Below are positions 51,230 through 63,100 of a stretch of DNA of 64,000 nucleotides, in pieces. Numbering within the stretch: position 1 is the first letter of the stretch; each line of letters begins with the position of its first letter. A program made the translations under genes and the position numbers. This DNA comes from an uncultured Pedosphaera sp. (lineage in GTDB: Bacteria > Verrucomicrobiota > Verrucomicrobiia > Limisphaerales > Pedosphaeraceae): positions 1 to 64,000 of the forward strand of contig CAIXFN010000002.1 in the NCBI GenBank assembly GCA_903918755.1, read 5' to 3'. The notes under the pieces are model-generated. The model worked only from the letters and a program-made list of their open reading frames with translations, had not been told where the DNA came from and did not search any database.

Positions 51230-53935
51230 TCAGAGTTTCTGCGCCAGGCGCTCGACCGTGTAGCACTCGATGGTGTCGCCGACCTGGAAATCACCAAAAC
51301 CTTCGAGGCGGATACCGCATTCCATACCGGCGCGCACTTCGTTGACCTCATCCTGGAAGCGGCGCAACGTCTGCGTAACGCCCTCATAGATCAAGCCCTT
51401 GCGGCGCATGACGCGGACCTTGCCGCGGACAATACGGCCCATCGTGACCATGCAACCGGCGACGGGGCCGCCCTTGGAAAGGTTGAAGATCTTGCGAACT
51501 TCCGCCGAGCCCATAACGACGTCCTTGAGCAACGGATCGAGCAATCCGGCCATGGCCTCTTTGACCTGGTCAATGAGTTCGTAGATGATGGCGTAAAGCT
51601 TGATCTGCACGCCTTCGCGCTTGGCAAACTCGGAGACGCCATTGTCAATGCGGGTGTGGAAGCCCAAGATGACCAATTCGGAGGCGGCCGCCAGCGAGAC
51701 GTCGGATTCCGTGATGGTGCCGACGGCGCTGTGCACCACTTCGAGGGTGACCTTGTTGGATTCGATTTTCTTGAGTGCTTCGACGATGGCTTCCACGGAG
51801 CCCTGGGTGTCAGCTTTGACGACGATCTTGAGCACCTTGCCGGCGTTCGAGGTCATCGTGGCGAACAACGTTTCCAAGGTGACCTTGGCGCGGACTTCCT
51901 GGCCTTGGGCGCGCGCCTCGAAGGCACGTTTCTCGGCGAGGTCGCGGGCTTCTTTTTCGTCTTCGACCACGCTGAATTCAATGCCCGCTTCGGGGACGCC
52001 GTTCAAGCCGAGCAACTTCACCGCGACCGAAGGAACCGCTTCCTTGAGGCGTTTGTTGTCCTCGTTGATCAAGGCGCGGACCTTGCCGTAATACTGGCCG
52101 CAAATAACGATGTCGCCGAGGCGCAGGGTGCCCTTGCGAACCAGCACGGTGGCGGTAGGGCCGCCGGGTTCCAGGCCGGATTCGATGACATTGCCCTTGG
52201 CGCGGCGATTGGGGTTGGCCTTCAACTCCATGATTTCCGCCTGGAGCAAAATGGCTTCCAACAATTTGTCGACGCCGACCTTGGTCAGGGCGGAGACATC
52301 CACAAAGAGGGTCTTGCCGCCCCATTCTTCGCAAACGAGGCCCTTTTCCTGCAATTGCTGGCGAACGCGGGTGGGGTTGGCGTTGGGATGGTCGCTCTTG
52401 TTGACGGCGACAATGATTTCCGCCTTGGCGGCCTGGGCGTGGTTGAGCGCCTCAATGGTCTGGGGCATCACGCCGTCATTCGCGGCAACCACGAGCACAA
52501 CGATATCCGTGACGTTGGCACCACGGGCGCGCATGGAACTGAAGGCCGCATGGCCGGGGGTATCCAGGAAGGTGATCTGCTGCAGCTCGGTCTTCCGTTC
52601 GGGATGCGGGAAGGCAATGGTGTAAGCTCCGATATGCTGGGTGATGCCACCCGCTTCGCCGGCCACGACATTGGTTTTCCGGATGACATCCAGGAGGGAT
52701 GTCTTGCCATGGTCGACATGGCCCATGATGGTGACCACGGGAGCGCGCGGACGGAGATCTTCGGTCTTGTCGTCGATGTCGAGTTCGACCTTTTTGACGG
52801 GGGCGTGGATGATGCCGCTGCCGCGCTCGCGTTTTTCAACCTCGAAACGGAAGCCGTATTTCGCACAAATCTTCTGGGCGACCAATTCGTCAATCGCCTG
52901 ATTAACGTTGGCGAACACGTTCAACTCCATCAAATCCGCGATGAGTTTGAACGGCTTCAGCTTGAGCTGATCGGCCAATTCGCGCACGACGATCGGGGGC
53001 TTGATCGTGATGATTTCGCCGGTTTGCGGTCCCACGAATTTCGGGGGAGCGGGGGGCGCGGGCTTGGCGTAGTCGCCACGACCCTGCTGATTGCCATAGC
53101 CCGGGCGACCGGGAGGGCCCGAATTCCGGTTCTGCGGTCCGCCACCCATGCCGGGGCGTTGGTTGCGATTGTCGCCGGGGCGTCCACGATTAAAATCCTG
53201 CCGGGGCGCGGGCGCGCCGGGGCGGCCAGGCACCGGTTTGGCCGGCGCGGGCTTCTCGGGAGTCCGCGGGGCGGGCTTGACCGGCAGCTTGATGAAACCA
53301 ACCTTGTCACCAACTTGGGGCACATGCGGTGCCGGGGCGGGCGGCAGGGCAGGTGCCGCCGGGGGCGCAATTGGCGCCACGGGCGCGGCCGACGAAGGCG
53401 TAACCACCGGGGGGAGAACCTCGGCGGGGGCCGGAACCGGACTCGCGCTCAAAGGTGCGGTGTCATGAGCCACGGCGGCGGGAGAATTTTCGATTTCGGC
53501 AGCCGCTGATTCAACATGGATCGCGGGCGCAGAGGGTTCCTCCGGGGGAGCCGGACGCGGTTCCGCCTTGGGCACGTGAGCTTCCACGGCCGGCGCGGCG
53601 GGCGGTTCGGGGGCGAAATGGGCCGGGGGTTCCACGACCTTGGGCACTTCCGGCACAGGCGGTGGGGCGACAAAAGCAACCGGGGCGACAACCGGGGCCG
53701 GCGGAGGAGGCGGAGGCGCGGTCACGAAAATAATCTTCTCGGGCTCGGCGGGCGGCGCGGGCGGGGGCAACGGGCGGCCGCGGACGAGTTCGTTTTCCAG
53801 GTATTCGGCGGTGATTTTATCGAGCGAACTCGACGCGACCTTGGCGGCAGTTATGCCCAACTCTTTGGCCTTGGCAATCACGTCCTTGTTGTCCAGGCCG
53901 AGCTTCTTCGAGATGTCGTAAATACGAACGGGCAT
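51230..53935 (-). CDS. infB: Translation initiation factor IF-2
   Basis: The protein has 901 residues. An N-terminal IF2_N module ([28 protein letters not shown]) is followed by a long Pro/Ala-rich linker of about 240 residues. A second IF2_N-like helix comes at about 315-360 (REL...[25 protein letters not shown]). The G domain has P-loop GHVDHGKT at 405-412, then [16 protein letters not shown] and NKSD. The C-terminal domains ([27 protein letters not shown] and [34 protein letters not shown]) bind fMet-tRNA. It brings initiator tRNA to the 30S subunit. It follows nusA by 97 bp. Confidence 0.97.
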   Translation of the reverse strand: MPVRIYDISKKLGLDNKDVIAKAKELGITAAKVASSSLDKITAEYLENELVRGRPLPPPAPPAEPEKIIFVTAPPPPPPAPVVAPVAFVAPPPVPEVPKVVEPPAHFAPEPPAAPAVEAHVPKAEPRPAPPEEPSAPAIHVESAAAEIENSPAAVAHDTAPLSASPVPAPAEVLPPVVTPSSAAPVAPIAPPAAPALPPAPAPHVPQVGDKVGFIKLPVKPAPRTPEKPAPAKPVPGRPGAPAPRQDFNRGRPGDNRNQRPGMGGGPQNRNSGPPGRPGYGNQQGRGDYAKPAPPAPPKFVGPQTGEIITIKPPIVVRELADQLKLKPFKLIADLMELNVFANVNQAIDELVAQKICAKYGFRFEVEKRERGSGIIHAPVKKVELDIDDKTEDLRPRAPVVTIMGHVDHGKTSLLDVIRKTNVVAGEAGGITQHIGAYTIAFPHPERKTELQQITFLDTPGHAAFSSMRARGANVTDIVVLVVAANDGVMPQTIEALNHAQAAKAEIIVAVNKSDHPNANPTRVRQQLQEKGLVCEEWGGKTLFVDVSALTKVGVDKLLEAILLQAEIMELKANPNRRAKGNVIESGLEPGGPTATVLVRKGTLRLGDIVICGQYYGKVRALINEDNKRLKEAVPSVAVKLLGLNGVPEAGIEFSVVEDEKEARDLAEKRAFEARAQGQEVRAKVTLETLFATMTSNAGKVLKIVVKADTQGSVEAIVEALKKIESNKVTLEVVHSAVGTITESDVSLAAASELVILGFHTRIDNGVSEFAKREGVQIKLYAIIYELIDQVKEAMAGLLDPLLKDVVMGSAEVRKIFNLSKGGPVAGCMVTMGRIVRGKVRVMRRKGLIYEGVTQTLRRFQDEVNEVRAGMECGIRLEGFGDFQVGDTIECYTVERLAQKL

Positions 53936-54032
53936 AATCTATTTGATCTTCAACTGCGCACTGATACCGCCACCAAGCCTTCATACGGCTAAAAATTTAA
54001 CATACCGCCAAATCCATTCCAAGTGATGGATT

Positions 54033-55328
54033 TCATACCGCGGCCGCATCGGCGCCGCCACCGAGTTTGATTTTGCGCCGGTCGGCTTCCGCCGCCACCG
54101 CCGCCAAAATCGTGGCCGCCTGGTCACCCAGTTCGGGAATACCCGACAGATCACTGGCGTCCGCCTGCAACAGATCCTCCAGACGGGTCAGCCCGTGATG
54201 GACCAGCACGTCGGCCTGTTGGGGAGTGATCCCGGGGATGGCCGCCAGAGTCTTGACCGCTTGCGCCACCTTTTCCTCGAAGCCGAGCGTCTTGATGATT
54301 TCCGGATCGATATCCACCTGCCAGCCGGTCAGTTTCGAGGACAGGCGGGCATTTTGACCGCGCTTCCCGATGGCGAGCGATAACTGCTCCTCGCTGACGA
54401 TGATCCGGACGCGGCGTTTGACTTCATCGACTTCAAAAGTCTTCAATTGCGCCGGTGCCAGCGCATTGGTCAGAAACACCTTGATATTAGGATCCCACCG
54501 AATGATGTCCACCTTTTCGTTGTTGAGCTCGCGGACGATGTTTTTCACCCGTTGCCCACGCAGGCCCACGCAGGCACCCACGGGATCGACTTTTTCGTCG
54601 CGTGTATACACGGCGAGTTTGGAGCGGAAGCCGGGTTCACGGGCGATACCCTTGATCTCAATGGTGCCGTCGTTAATTTCCGAGACTTCCAACTGGAAAA
54701 GCTTGATGACAAACCGGGGATCGGCGCGGGAGAGGATGATCTCCGGACCGTGCGGGCCGTTTTCCACCGCTTTGACATAGCAGCGGATGCGCTCACCGAT
54801 CTGGTATTCTTCGGTGGGAACGCGTTCGCGATTCGGGAGGAGCGCCTCGTATTTGCCCAAATCAATGCTCACGTCGGAACGGTCAAAACGGCGAACGACG
54901 CCACTGATGATGTCGCCGACCCGGTCCTTGAATTCGGTGAAAATGAGTTGTTTCTCCGCCCGGCGGATATGCTGGGTGAGGGACTGTTTGGCATACTGGG
55001 AGGCGATGCGACCAAAGCCGGCTGGCGTGACCTCGATTTCCAATTCCTCCCCAACCAGGGCGTCGGGCTTGATCCGGCGCGCGTCAAACAGGCTGATTTG
55101 GTCATGTTTGGACAGGACCTTTTCCGAAACCACCAATTTGGCGAAGGCTTTGATGTCACCCGATTTCGGATCAATAACGCACCGCAATTCGCGGGCCGGG
55201 CCGACCGCCTTCTTGGCAGCAGACAAAAGGGATTCCTCGACAGCAGCAACGAGCGTAGCCCGGCTGATGCCTTTTTCGCGTTCCCAGAATTCCAAAACCG
55301 CTAAAAAGTCTGCGTTCATAAGGTTCAT
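54033..55328 (-). CDS. nusA: Transcription termination/antitermination factor NusA
   Basis: The protein has 431 residues from the ATG at 55328 (another ATG at 55319). The N-terminal RNA-polymerase-binding domain has ADFLAVLEFWEREKGISRATLVAAVEESLLSAAKKA. The S1 domain has FKDRVGDIISGVVRRFDRSDVSIDLGKYEALLPNRERVPTEEYQIGERIRCYVKAVE. The KH domains contain VGACVGLRGQRVKNIVRELNNEKVDIIRW and LSLAIGKRGQNARLSSKLTGW. The end has a helix-hairpin-helix-like part (LAAIPGITPQQADVLVHHGLTRLEDLL). It controls pausing and antitermination. No rimP precedes it. It opens the operon that ends with ribF. Confidence 0.95.
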   Translation of the reverse strand: MNLMNADFLAVLEFWEREKGISRATLVAAVEESLLSAAKKAVGPARELRCVIDPKSGDIKAFAKLVVSEKVLSKHDQISLFDARRIKPDALVGEELEIEVTPAGFGRIASQYAKQSLTQHIRRAEKQLIFTEFKDRVGDIISGVVRRFDRSDVSIDLGKYEALLPNRERVPTEEYQIGERIRCYVKAVENGPHGPEIILSRADPRFVIKLFQLEVSEINDGTIEIKGIAREPGFRSKLAVYTRDEKVDPVGACVGLRGQRVKNIVRELNNEKVDIIRWDPNIKVFLTNALAPAQLKTFEVDEVKRRVRIIVSEEQLSLAIGKRGQNARLSSKLTGWQVDIDPEIIKTLGFEEKVAQAVKTLAAIPGITPQQADVLVHHGLTRLEDLLQADASDLSGIPELGDQAATILAAVAAEADRRKIKLGGGADAAAV

Positions 55329-55571
55329 CGCGATACAGACCCCCGTGAGGGAAATAAAAAAGTCGGTAGATTTGATTCTTCCGACTTTGGCGCGCTGGCG
55401 AACCAGCCATCTGTACCGTTCCCTGACAACATAGGTAGCTTTAACGAATGCGTCAAGGGCATTTGACGGTTGTTTTGGGTGATTTTTCCGCCGCGACGAC
55501 CGGGGCAGCGGGGTCCACAGGAGGCGAATAACCCGGTGGCGGGGAATCGGGTTTGCGGTCGTGCCCGGGAG

Positions 55572-56225
55572 CTATTTATCCGCTTCGGCGGACGGCGGGG
55601 ACTTTCGCTCACCGTCGTTCCAAGTCTTGCGTTCCAATTCCTTGTCCGCGCTGAGACGGACCTGCCACTGCAGAAATCCGCTGGGAAAGTAACCGTAGGC
55701 CATGCCCTCGCGCTGGCCGTGTTTCATTTCGATTTGCTCCGCCAGTTGGCCGTTGTCATGCCAGCGCCGGAAAGTGCCTTCAAATTTGCCCAGCACAAGC
55801 GTGGCCTCCGCCATGGGTTTGCCGTTCTCATGCCATTTTTGCCGGACTCCATCCGAGACGCCGTCCTTGAAATGTTCCAGCACCTGCATCTGGCCGTTGG
55901 GGTACCAAATTTCGGAGGCCCCGTTGAGGCGGCCGTTTACGTAGGCCGCCCGGGTCCACCGCCCGCCCTCCTTATAAAATTCCACCGCGACCCCGGTGAA
56001 GAGATTGGTGGTATTCCCCTGATAAAGCAGTTCGTTTCGCAGGGTCAGTTCCCGGCGTGGAATTTCCGGAGCCGGGGGCGGGGGCGGTTCGACGTGAACC
56101 ACCGCGGGCTTCTGTTTGGGGGCAAAAGCCCAGAGCAGCACAATGGCCGTAACGCCCAACCCCAAGACCAGCAAGGCAAATGGTTTCCGAATGCCCCCGG
56201 GCGGCGTGACGTGGCTTTCACTCAT
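55572..56225 (-). CDS. MORN-type (YwqK-like) repeat protein with membrane anchor
   Basis: The protein has 217 residues from the ATG at 56225. A hydrophobic segment (FALLVLGLGVTAIVLLWAF) after a short N-terminus anchors it, followed by a Pro-rich stretch (EPPPPPAPEIP). The rest shows repeated toxin/antitoxin YwqK-type motifs: GRLNGASEIWYPNGQMQVLEHFKDGVSDGVRQKWHENGKPMAEATLVLGKFEGTFRRWHDNGQLAEQIEMKHGQREGMAYGYF. Such repeats often serve as binding modules. The location is periplasmic or membrane-bound. It lies 24 bp after the unknown secreted gene (56250-57104) on the same strand. Confidence 0.8.
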   Translation of the reverse strand: MSESHVTPPGGIRKPFALLVLGLGVTAIVLLWAFAPKQKPAVVHVEPPPPPAPEIPRRELTLRNELLYQGNTTNLFTGVAVEFYKEGGRWTRAAYVNGRLNGASEIWYPNGQMQVLEHFKDGVSDGVRQKWHENGKPMAEATLVLGKFEGTFRRWHDNGQLAEQIEMKHGQREGMAYGYFPSGFLQWQVRLSADKELERKTWNDGERKSPPSAEADK

Positions 56226-56249
56226 CCCCAAAGCGTAAACGGCGCGACA

Positions 56250-57104
56250 CTATTGCACCAGTAATTTGAAGAAGCGCAACTTTGGGCCGGTGGTGGGCTG
56301 CAGCGCCTGGACCTGAATGGTTTGCACGCCGGAGACATAAATGTTCGCCCGGGTGGCCGGCGACACTCCATCCGCGGGAAGCTGAAAGGACACGGGAACC
56401 CATTGCTTCATATCGGTGGATCCGAGCACCGTGTAGGTGCGGCCATTGATGGCGTTGAATTCGAGGACGGGTGAATCGCCGTTCACGGCGACGAAGCGCA
56501 TCACCAAAGCGTCACTGGGATCGAACGGATAGGTGCCGGCGATGAAGCTGCCGTAATACGTCATTCCACCGGGGTAAGCCCGGCCATTCGGCCCGATCTG
56601 CGACAGATCCGGCCCCAAGCCCAAGGCCGCCAGGATGGCGTATTGCCACTCGTCCGGCAGGCCGTCGCCATTAGAATCGGTCCCGAGGAAGAGATCCAGG
56701 CGGGTTTGGCCGCCGGGTTTTCCCAGTTGGGAATAGCCGTTGAGCATCTGGATGGGGGTGTTCGTGATGCCGCCGAGCACGACGTACATTTTGTATGAGG
56801 CGGCAGTTCTGAGCGCGTTGGCCTCGTAGAGATCGATGGTGTTGCCGGCGTCCATCGGCACTTCGAGATGATAATTCACCCCCGGGGCCAGGCCGGGCTG
56901 GATGCTGTTGGCCAACCGCACGCCCCCGGGTGTTTGCAGTATCACGAGGGCGGAAGGGTCGTTCACCGGATTGCCGTACTGGTCGCGGACTATTCCGGAG
57001 ATGACATGGTGCGGGGCGGGGGGGAAGGCGCGCACCGACACTGGAAGCAGCGCGATCGTGACCACCGCCATGGAGAGTTTGAGGACCGTGGAAATAACTT
57101 TCAT
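56250..57104 (-). CDS. Secreted protein with calcium-binding-like loop
   Basis: The protein has 284 residues. MKVISTVLKLSMAVVTIALLPVSVRA is a signal peptide. A carboxypeptidase-regulatory-like region follows (HHVISGIVRDQYGNPVNDPSALVILQTPGGVRLAN). A loop DSNGDGLPDEWQYAI at about residues 144-158 is of the D-x-N-x-D-G type that binds calcium in thrombospondin-3 and dockerin-like modules. The C-terminus (GRTYTVLGSTDMKQWVPVSFQLPADG) is of the 'putative autotransporter adhesin or PEP-like' kind seen in verrucomicrobial secreted proteins. It follows the giant gene by 21 bp, so they may be co-transcribed. Confidence 0.72.
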   Translation of the reverse strand: MKVISTVLKLSMAVVTIALLPVSVRAFPPAPHHVISGIVRDQYGNPVNDPSALVILQTPGGVRLANSIQPGLAPGVNYHLEVPMDAGNTIDLYEANALRTAASYKMYVVLGGITNTPIQMLNGYSQLGKPGGQTRLDLFLGTDSNGDGLPDEWQYAILAALGLGPDLSQIGPNGRAYPGGMTYYGSFIAGTYPFDPSDALVMRFVAVNGDSPVLEFNAINGRTYTVLGSTDMKQWVPVSFQLPADGVSPATRANIYVSGVQTIQVQALQPTTGPKLRFFKLLVQ

Positions 57105-57125
57105 AGTCGTGCGATGGGAGGATCG

Positions 57126-60100
57126 TTAATTGCCGGAATACGAATAGGTGACGAAGTAGAGTTTGATGTCCCGCACCGTCTTGATGAAGCGGTCCAAACC
57201 AGCATTCGGATCGTTTAGCAGTGTGCGACCCGGGATTACCAACTTCCAATGGCTGTTCCAGACGGAACGGCCGATCAACCGACTGTTGGTGAAGGAGGTC
57301 TTGGTCAGGGAACCGCCGGAAGAGAAGGCGGCCGGGGTGAGCACCGTCGCCGTCGAAACCGGGCGGAAAGCCTGGTGCTTGCGGATCGAAAACAGCGGCT
57401 CGGAGAGCGAGTTGGCCGCGATATAATTCGGGGCCGAGCTAAAGTCCGCCGCCGAGATGTTGAAAGGCAGGGGAATGGTGACATCGTCAACACTCCAGGT
57501 CCGCACCGAGCTGGTGTCGCCCAACGGCGGGCTGCGCATCGAATCCACGCCGCAGGGAATCAGATACACGTAGGGCGTCGCGGCCAGGCCATTCGGATCC
57601 GTGCTGGGATCAGTGGGGGAGGCGGCCCCAGTGGGATTGTCCATGCCGATGTAGCCGTCGAAATCCACGCCGACGGCGAAGATTTTGTTGGCGAAGGCGG
57701 TTGCCGAGAAGTCATGGTCGGCCGCCGCCAAGGGTTGGCCAAATAGATTCAGGCCGTTCGCAATGACCGTGCTGAAGTCGATGATAATGCCCGGCACGGG
57801 GAGACCGCTGCCATCATTGACCTGGAGGCAGTAACGATTGACGTCCGGGTCGGCCAGGATGTCCGTCACGCGATGTTGATTGAGCACATCGGTCCAATGG
57901 CTGTTGCCGTCGGCACTGTTCAGGATGCGGAAATTCTCCGTCCGCATGGAAGCCAAGGTGCCATACCCATCGGGGTTGTTGAATCCAAGCCGTCCCTTGA
58001 GCACATCGAAGTCCGCTTTCATTTCCGCCAGGGCGCTGGAGAGTCCCGGATCGCCGGTATCGCTACCGGCATATTGCGGCAGACCACCGCTTACCACCCC
58101 GAGCGCCTGGGCATTGATGATGCGCGCGAGAAAGGACTTTCCTTGCGAGGTGTTCAAAAGACCGGTTTCATAATCGTAAGCTTGCGCCGCCAGGTAGGCA
58201 TATTCACCGGCCAGATTGAACAGGGTTTTGTAACGCTCGAGCTTTTCATTCCGGAACACGCGGAAAGCAGCGTCGCGGGTGCGATAGCCTTGGACAATCG
58301 CCGCCGATTTTTGGCGGAAGACTTGGCGTTCCGCCTGGGTGCGGTCACCCTGGGCGACCAACCCGTCGTATTTGCGTTTGGCATCATCCAGGGCCTGCAA
58401 CCGCTGATTGATGGTGGTAAGACGCGTGGACAGGGCAATGAGACTGTTGCCAAGGGTGTTGATCGAAGTTTGCATCTGCAAGGTCCAGTCCAGTGGCGCG
58501 ATGCCGAAGAACTGGGCGTTGGCCGAGGCCAAGGTGGAGCCATACTGCAAACTGCGGACAATCGTGTACTGGACAAAATCCGCCACTTTGAAGCCGCCGG
58601 TAACGACTGCCGCCGCTTGATTGATTGCAAGACGGGCTGGGGATAGCTCATCCCCACCGTCCGCCAAACCGAAGATCAGGCTCTTGGGCAGCGCATCGGC
58701 GAAGATGGAAGCCTGCTTGGAGGCGATGGTTTGCGTATCGGCCGAGATTTTGGTGGCGATATCGCTGGCGAACTGGGCTGCATCCGCGATATCTTTAATC
58801 GCGAGAACACCAGCGTTAATGGTTCGCTCTTTGTCGTGGGTGTCCACCTGAGCCTGAAAGACCTGGTAAGCCTTGTCCAGCGCCTGGCGGGCCACATCCG
58901 CATCATTCAATGCCGAGTCCACGGCATCGTGGGCCTTGACATAATCCGAGATGGCTTGCTGGATGGTCCCGGGGGAAACCCGTTGCGAATTCCAGGCCGC
59001 CGGTTTACCGAAGAAGCCATTGGGGCCAAACTGGAACTTAATCGTGCTGCGGTTGGCGAGGAAGCCCGAATCCGTCGTGAGGCCGGCCTGCCAATCGGCC
59101 GGAATCTTTGACGTGTCCAGAGTAAAAGTCTGGACTTGGGTCGGATCCGGCAAGGCTCCGCCGAAAGTGGTCGTGGGATTCTCCACATACATATAATGGA
59201 CGTAATCGGGGCCATTGTAACCCTGTTTATAGGTTTGACCGGGCCCGATGTCATCCGGGTAAGGCGTGCCGTAAAGAGCGACCAACGTGTTGGTATAGGC
59301 CAGTTCCTGGCTCGCGACCGTGGCCTGAAAGGCGGCCAGTGACGTGCCTTCCGAGCGCATGTTGGCGGTTACCCCTTGGGCGTCGTTGAAGGCCACCACC
59401 GCGTTCGCGAGCGCGGTGGTGGCGCGTTGGTAGATTTGCTCAAAATGGGTCAGGGCGTTGGCGCCGGTGACCTGATACGGGTTGATATCAAAGGGAATCG
59501 CATTGGGCGAGAAACCCAGCGGATTCAACGCGCCTTCCGCGTTATTCATGTCAGTCTGCAAAGCGGTGGCCAGGGCGGGAAGTTCCTGCAATTCCGGAAC
59601 CGTGGTCCGGTCCACCTTTTGAATGCCCTGATGGCTGGGGTCGGGGTCCACTGCCGGCAGGATCGCATTCCCGACCACCCAATTGATGTAGCTGCCCTGG
59701 CCCGTGCGGGTCGCCCAATGATCCAGACCAAAGTAGCGGGTGACATACGCCGTGGCCCCTCCGTTCGAATAAGGCCGCTGCATATTTACCTGGCCATCGC
59801 CGAAACTCGACCAACCATTATTTCCGGGCAAGTATTTTTCGCGCCAGGTCAGGTCAAATATCTGTTGACCAGAGCGCGCCACCGCCGCCGCCGCCGTGGC
59901 AAATTTTCGTTCATCCTGATAATCCACGGAGACCACAGCACCCAGAACCGTGACGGCTTCAATGCGGGGAACCCAATCAAAATTGGGATTCATCAGCAGT
60001 TGATAATACCCGGTCAAAGCCGTCAGGTAATGACCGTAGGCATCGCCATGTCCTTGCGGATAAAGGATGGCGGCGTCGGCAGCGTTGACCACGCCATCGC

Positions 60101-63100
60101 CGTTTTGGTCGAGAATATTGTAGTTGAGGGCGTAAACGATCTCGCCCGAGTCGATACCGCGGGTGTAGTTCCAATAGAGGCGATTGTAAACCGGATTGAG
60201 GTTTACGCCCGGCTGCAGGGAGTCGTCACGACCCCGCAGCAAGGCCAGATTTTCCTCCAAAAGCGACGGTTCCTGTCCTTTGAAGGCGTAAAGCGCGGTG
60301 GCGACGCTCCCCAGAGTGGCGTTGGCCGTGCCGATACCAATGGTGGGGTCCGCGGCATCGGCGAAGGCCTCATTGCCGAGGTTCATGTAAAGGTCGCTGA
60401 GATATCCCGCGGCCAACAGCAGGGCATCGTTGGCGGGGCCGAAATTGATGTTGTCGTTGATGCTGAGGGCTTCGCCCCGGCGCAGCACGGTTTCATAAAT
60501 TTCGATCAAACCAAAATTGTTGATGGTGTCCAAATTCAGCGCCACATCCCCCTCCCAGCGGTGGCCGGCCTGTTCAATGAGGCTGGCATCCGTGGCGATG
60601 GTGTTGTTGAAGAGATCTGTCGTGCGTTGGTTAAAGGGATTGATGCCCGCGAGGACCCGTTTGATCCAGCCTTCGGCCAGCTGCGGCGTGGTCCAGGCGG
60701 ACCAATTCGTCGTCGCCGGGTCGGCGTACGGACTGGTGTTGCGATAGCGCATGACGATATAATTGTCCACCAGGGTCTGGATCCCGGCGCCTCCGAGCGT
60801 GTAGCGGGGAACCCCGAGGCCGTTGGTGAGCGTGGTCCAGTTCGTATAGGGCATGGTGGGCGGGAATCCGTCCACGGGCGGCTCAATGCGCCAATCATAC
60901 TGGTAAGTGAAAAATTGGCCGGCCAGATCCGCCGTGTGCTGCATGGTCAGCAACTCATTGAGGGGATTGGCGGAAGGCAATACCTTCAGCTCGCCCGTCC
61001 AGAGCGGAGCGGCGACCCGGGCGATGTTGACCGTAACCGGGGATCCTTCGGGAGTAAAGGCGCGACCGTTGCCGGTGATGTAGGTGATGTAGCCTTCTCC
61101 CGGACCCGCGGCGGTCAAAGCGTAGGAATCGACCGCGGTGTCGCTATTTTTGACTTCGGACAAGGAACCGAAGTTAATAAAGGTGTCCAGACTGGGGTTC
61201 GGAATGTACTGTCCGGGTACGGCAGGGTTCTCATAGAACGTCTGCAAGGTGGTGCTCAAGGCGGTCACCAAGGCATTCCAGGCAGCCTTGTGAGTATCGG
61301 CATTGGCGCAAAGGGAAAGCGCCGTAGTATAGTCGGTGCCCTCCAAAACGTTCAAGTGGAGATATTTTTCTCCGACAATGTCGTTGATAAATTGTCCGAT
61401 GTAAACCAGGGAACCATTGGTCCCCCGGTTGGGATCATAATACAGCCGTTGGGCCAGGTGGGGGGGCAAATTGGGGAAGTAAATGCGCCCCTGATACGAA
61501 TCGGTGCGAATGCTGTCGGGGAGCTTGGTCAGCCCTTGGGCGGCAAGATCGGAGATTTTGGCGCGCGTGGGGTCGTGCAGCACGGCGCTGCTGGTTTTGA
61601 AAGTAATGTTCGTGCCGATCGACTGTTGATAGAACAATTGCGCGCTGTTCTGGCCGCGAACTGACGTCAAGCCATTGATCGGCAGGGTCAAAGTCTGACC
61701 GGAATAAAGAGTCGGAACCGGCTGGCCGTTGATCAAGGAGGGCCAGGTCGGACGGTAAACGATATCCAGACTCTTGGTGGAAGCAGCCGTGGGATCGCCG
61801 ACATACTTGCCGCTGCCGTTGAACGGGCGCAGATACGGAACGATGGATCCGTTCGTGGGCGGGTTCAAAATCCCAGGCCACGCGAAGCCATCCTGGGTTT
61901 TGTAATAGAAATGCATGGTAAAACTGTTGGCCGGGGTCGGGGCTTGGGCCAGTTGCGGAGGGCGGTTCGTAAAGGTGATGGTGGTGCCCGAGTATTGATT
62001 CGTGCTGGTGATGGCCAGCGGTGTCAGGGCAAAGGCCGTACCGTTGGACACAACATTGATCACCAACGAATTCGTGATAATGGTGTTGTCCCCGGTGTCC
62101 TGGATGCTGATGCTGCACGGGAAACTTCCAACCGCGCCGTTGGGAATGCCGCTAATGCTCAACCCATTGGTGGTGCTTGACGGATTCAGTCCCGCCGGCA
62201 GAGGGGTAAGGGCATTCATAACCAAGGATGCCGGGCGACGGGAAACATGAACATAATAGTCAAATTGCTGACCCAACACGGCGGTGGCCGTCGGCAGCGC
62301 GCCAAAGGTGTTATTGGTGCTGTTGTATTTACCCGATTGGAGAATGGGAAGGCCCGCGTGCAAGCCGCGGTACACCCAGAAATTGTGCTTGCGATCCTCA
62401 AAAGTGAAGCTGCGATAGTTGGCATAGGGGCCGGTAGCGTAGGTCGCGTCGCTCCAGCCGGGGGGGAGATCACCGGACGTTCCCGGCGGTTCGGTGTTGT
62501 AGTTATAGGCGTTGGCGCCGGAGCCTACGACGGGTTGGTCCAGGAAGGGCAAGGGCATCGGTTCTTGAACCAGCGTGCCAGCGTCCACGACGTAATCAAA
62601 CAGAATTCCTTGCTCGGGAGCCTCCCGCCGCACTTTGAACGTGGCTACTGCCGGGCGGCCGTCCGCTTCGGTATAATCCACGAGAACATACGGGTCGGAC
62701 GAGTACTCGTTATTGGTGTGGGTGGTGATGTTTAAATCATCCCGCAGGGCGTAGGCCTGGCCGCCGAGCATAATGGCATGTTCCTCATTCGGATTGTAGC
62801 CCGGTTGGGTGGGATCGTTTTGCGTGTAAATGGTGCCCTTGGCCTGCAGCGAGGTGAGGGCCCCGCTGCCCGCTCCACTGGCCAGGATGATTTGGTTGGG
62901 ATTGGCGGGCCACTGAATGGTATAGCGCCCGATGACGGCCGGCCAGTAGGTTGGGGAGAATCCGAGGGAAGCGTCGGCATGATTCTGTCGGAACCACCAG
63001 ATCTCGAGCAGATTGTGATTGGGAATCGCGTTCACCGGAATAATGGCACCCGCGTTGGCATTGCTAAAGGCGTTGGAAAAGGGTTCCACATAGGCGTTCA

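Noticed and set aside
51656-53509. 617-residue plus-strand open frame across infB
   Set aside because: It is antisense to IF-2, whose [16 protein letters not shown] and NKSD motifs fix the coding strand.
59376-61664. 762-residue plus-strand open frame antisense to the giant gene
   Set aside because: The opposite strand encodes a protein with recognisable Ig-like, dockerin-like and coiled-coil parts; the plus-strand product has no such features.
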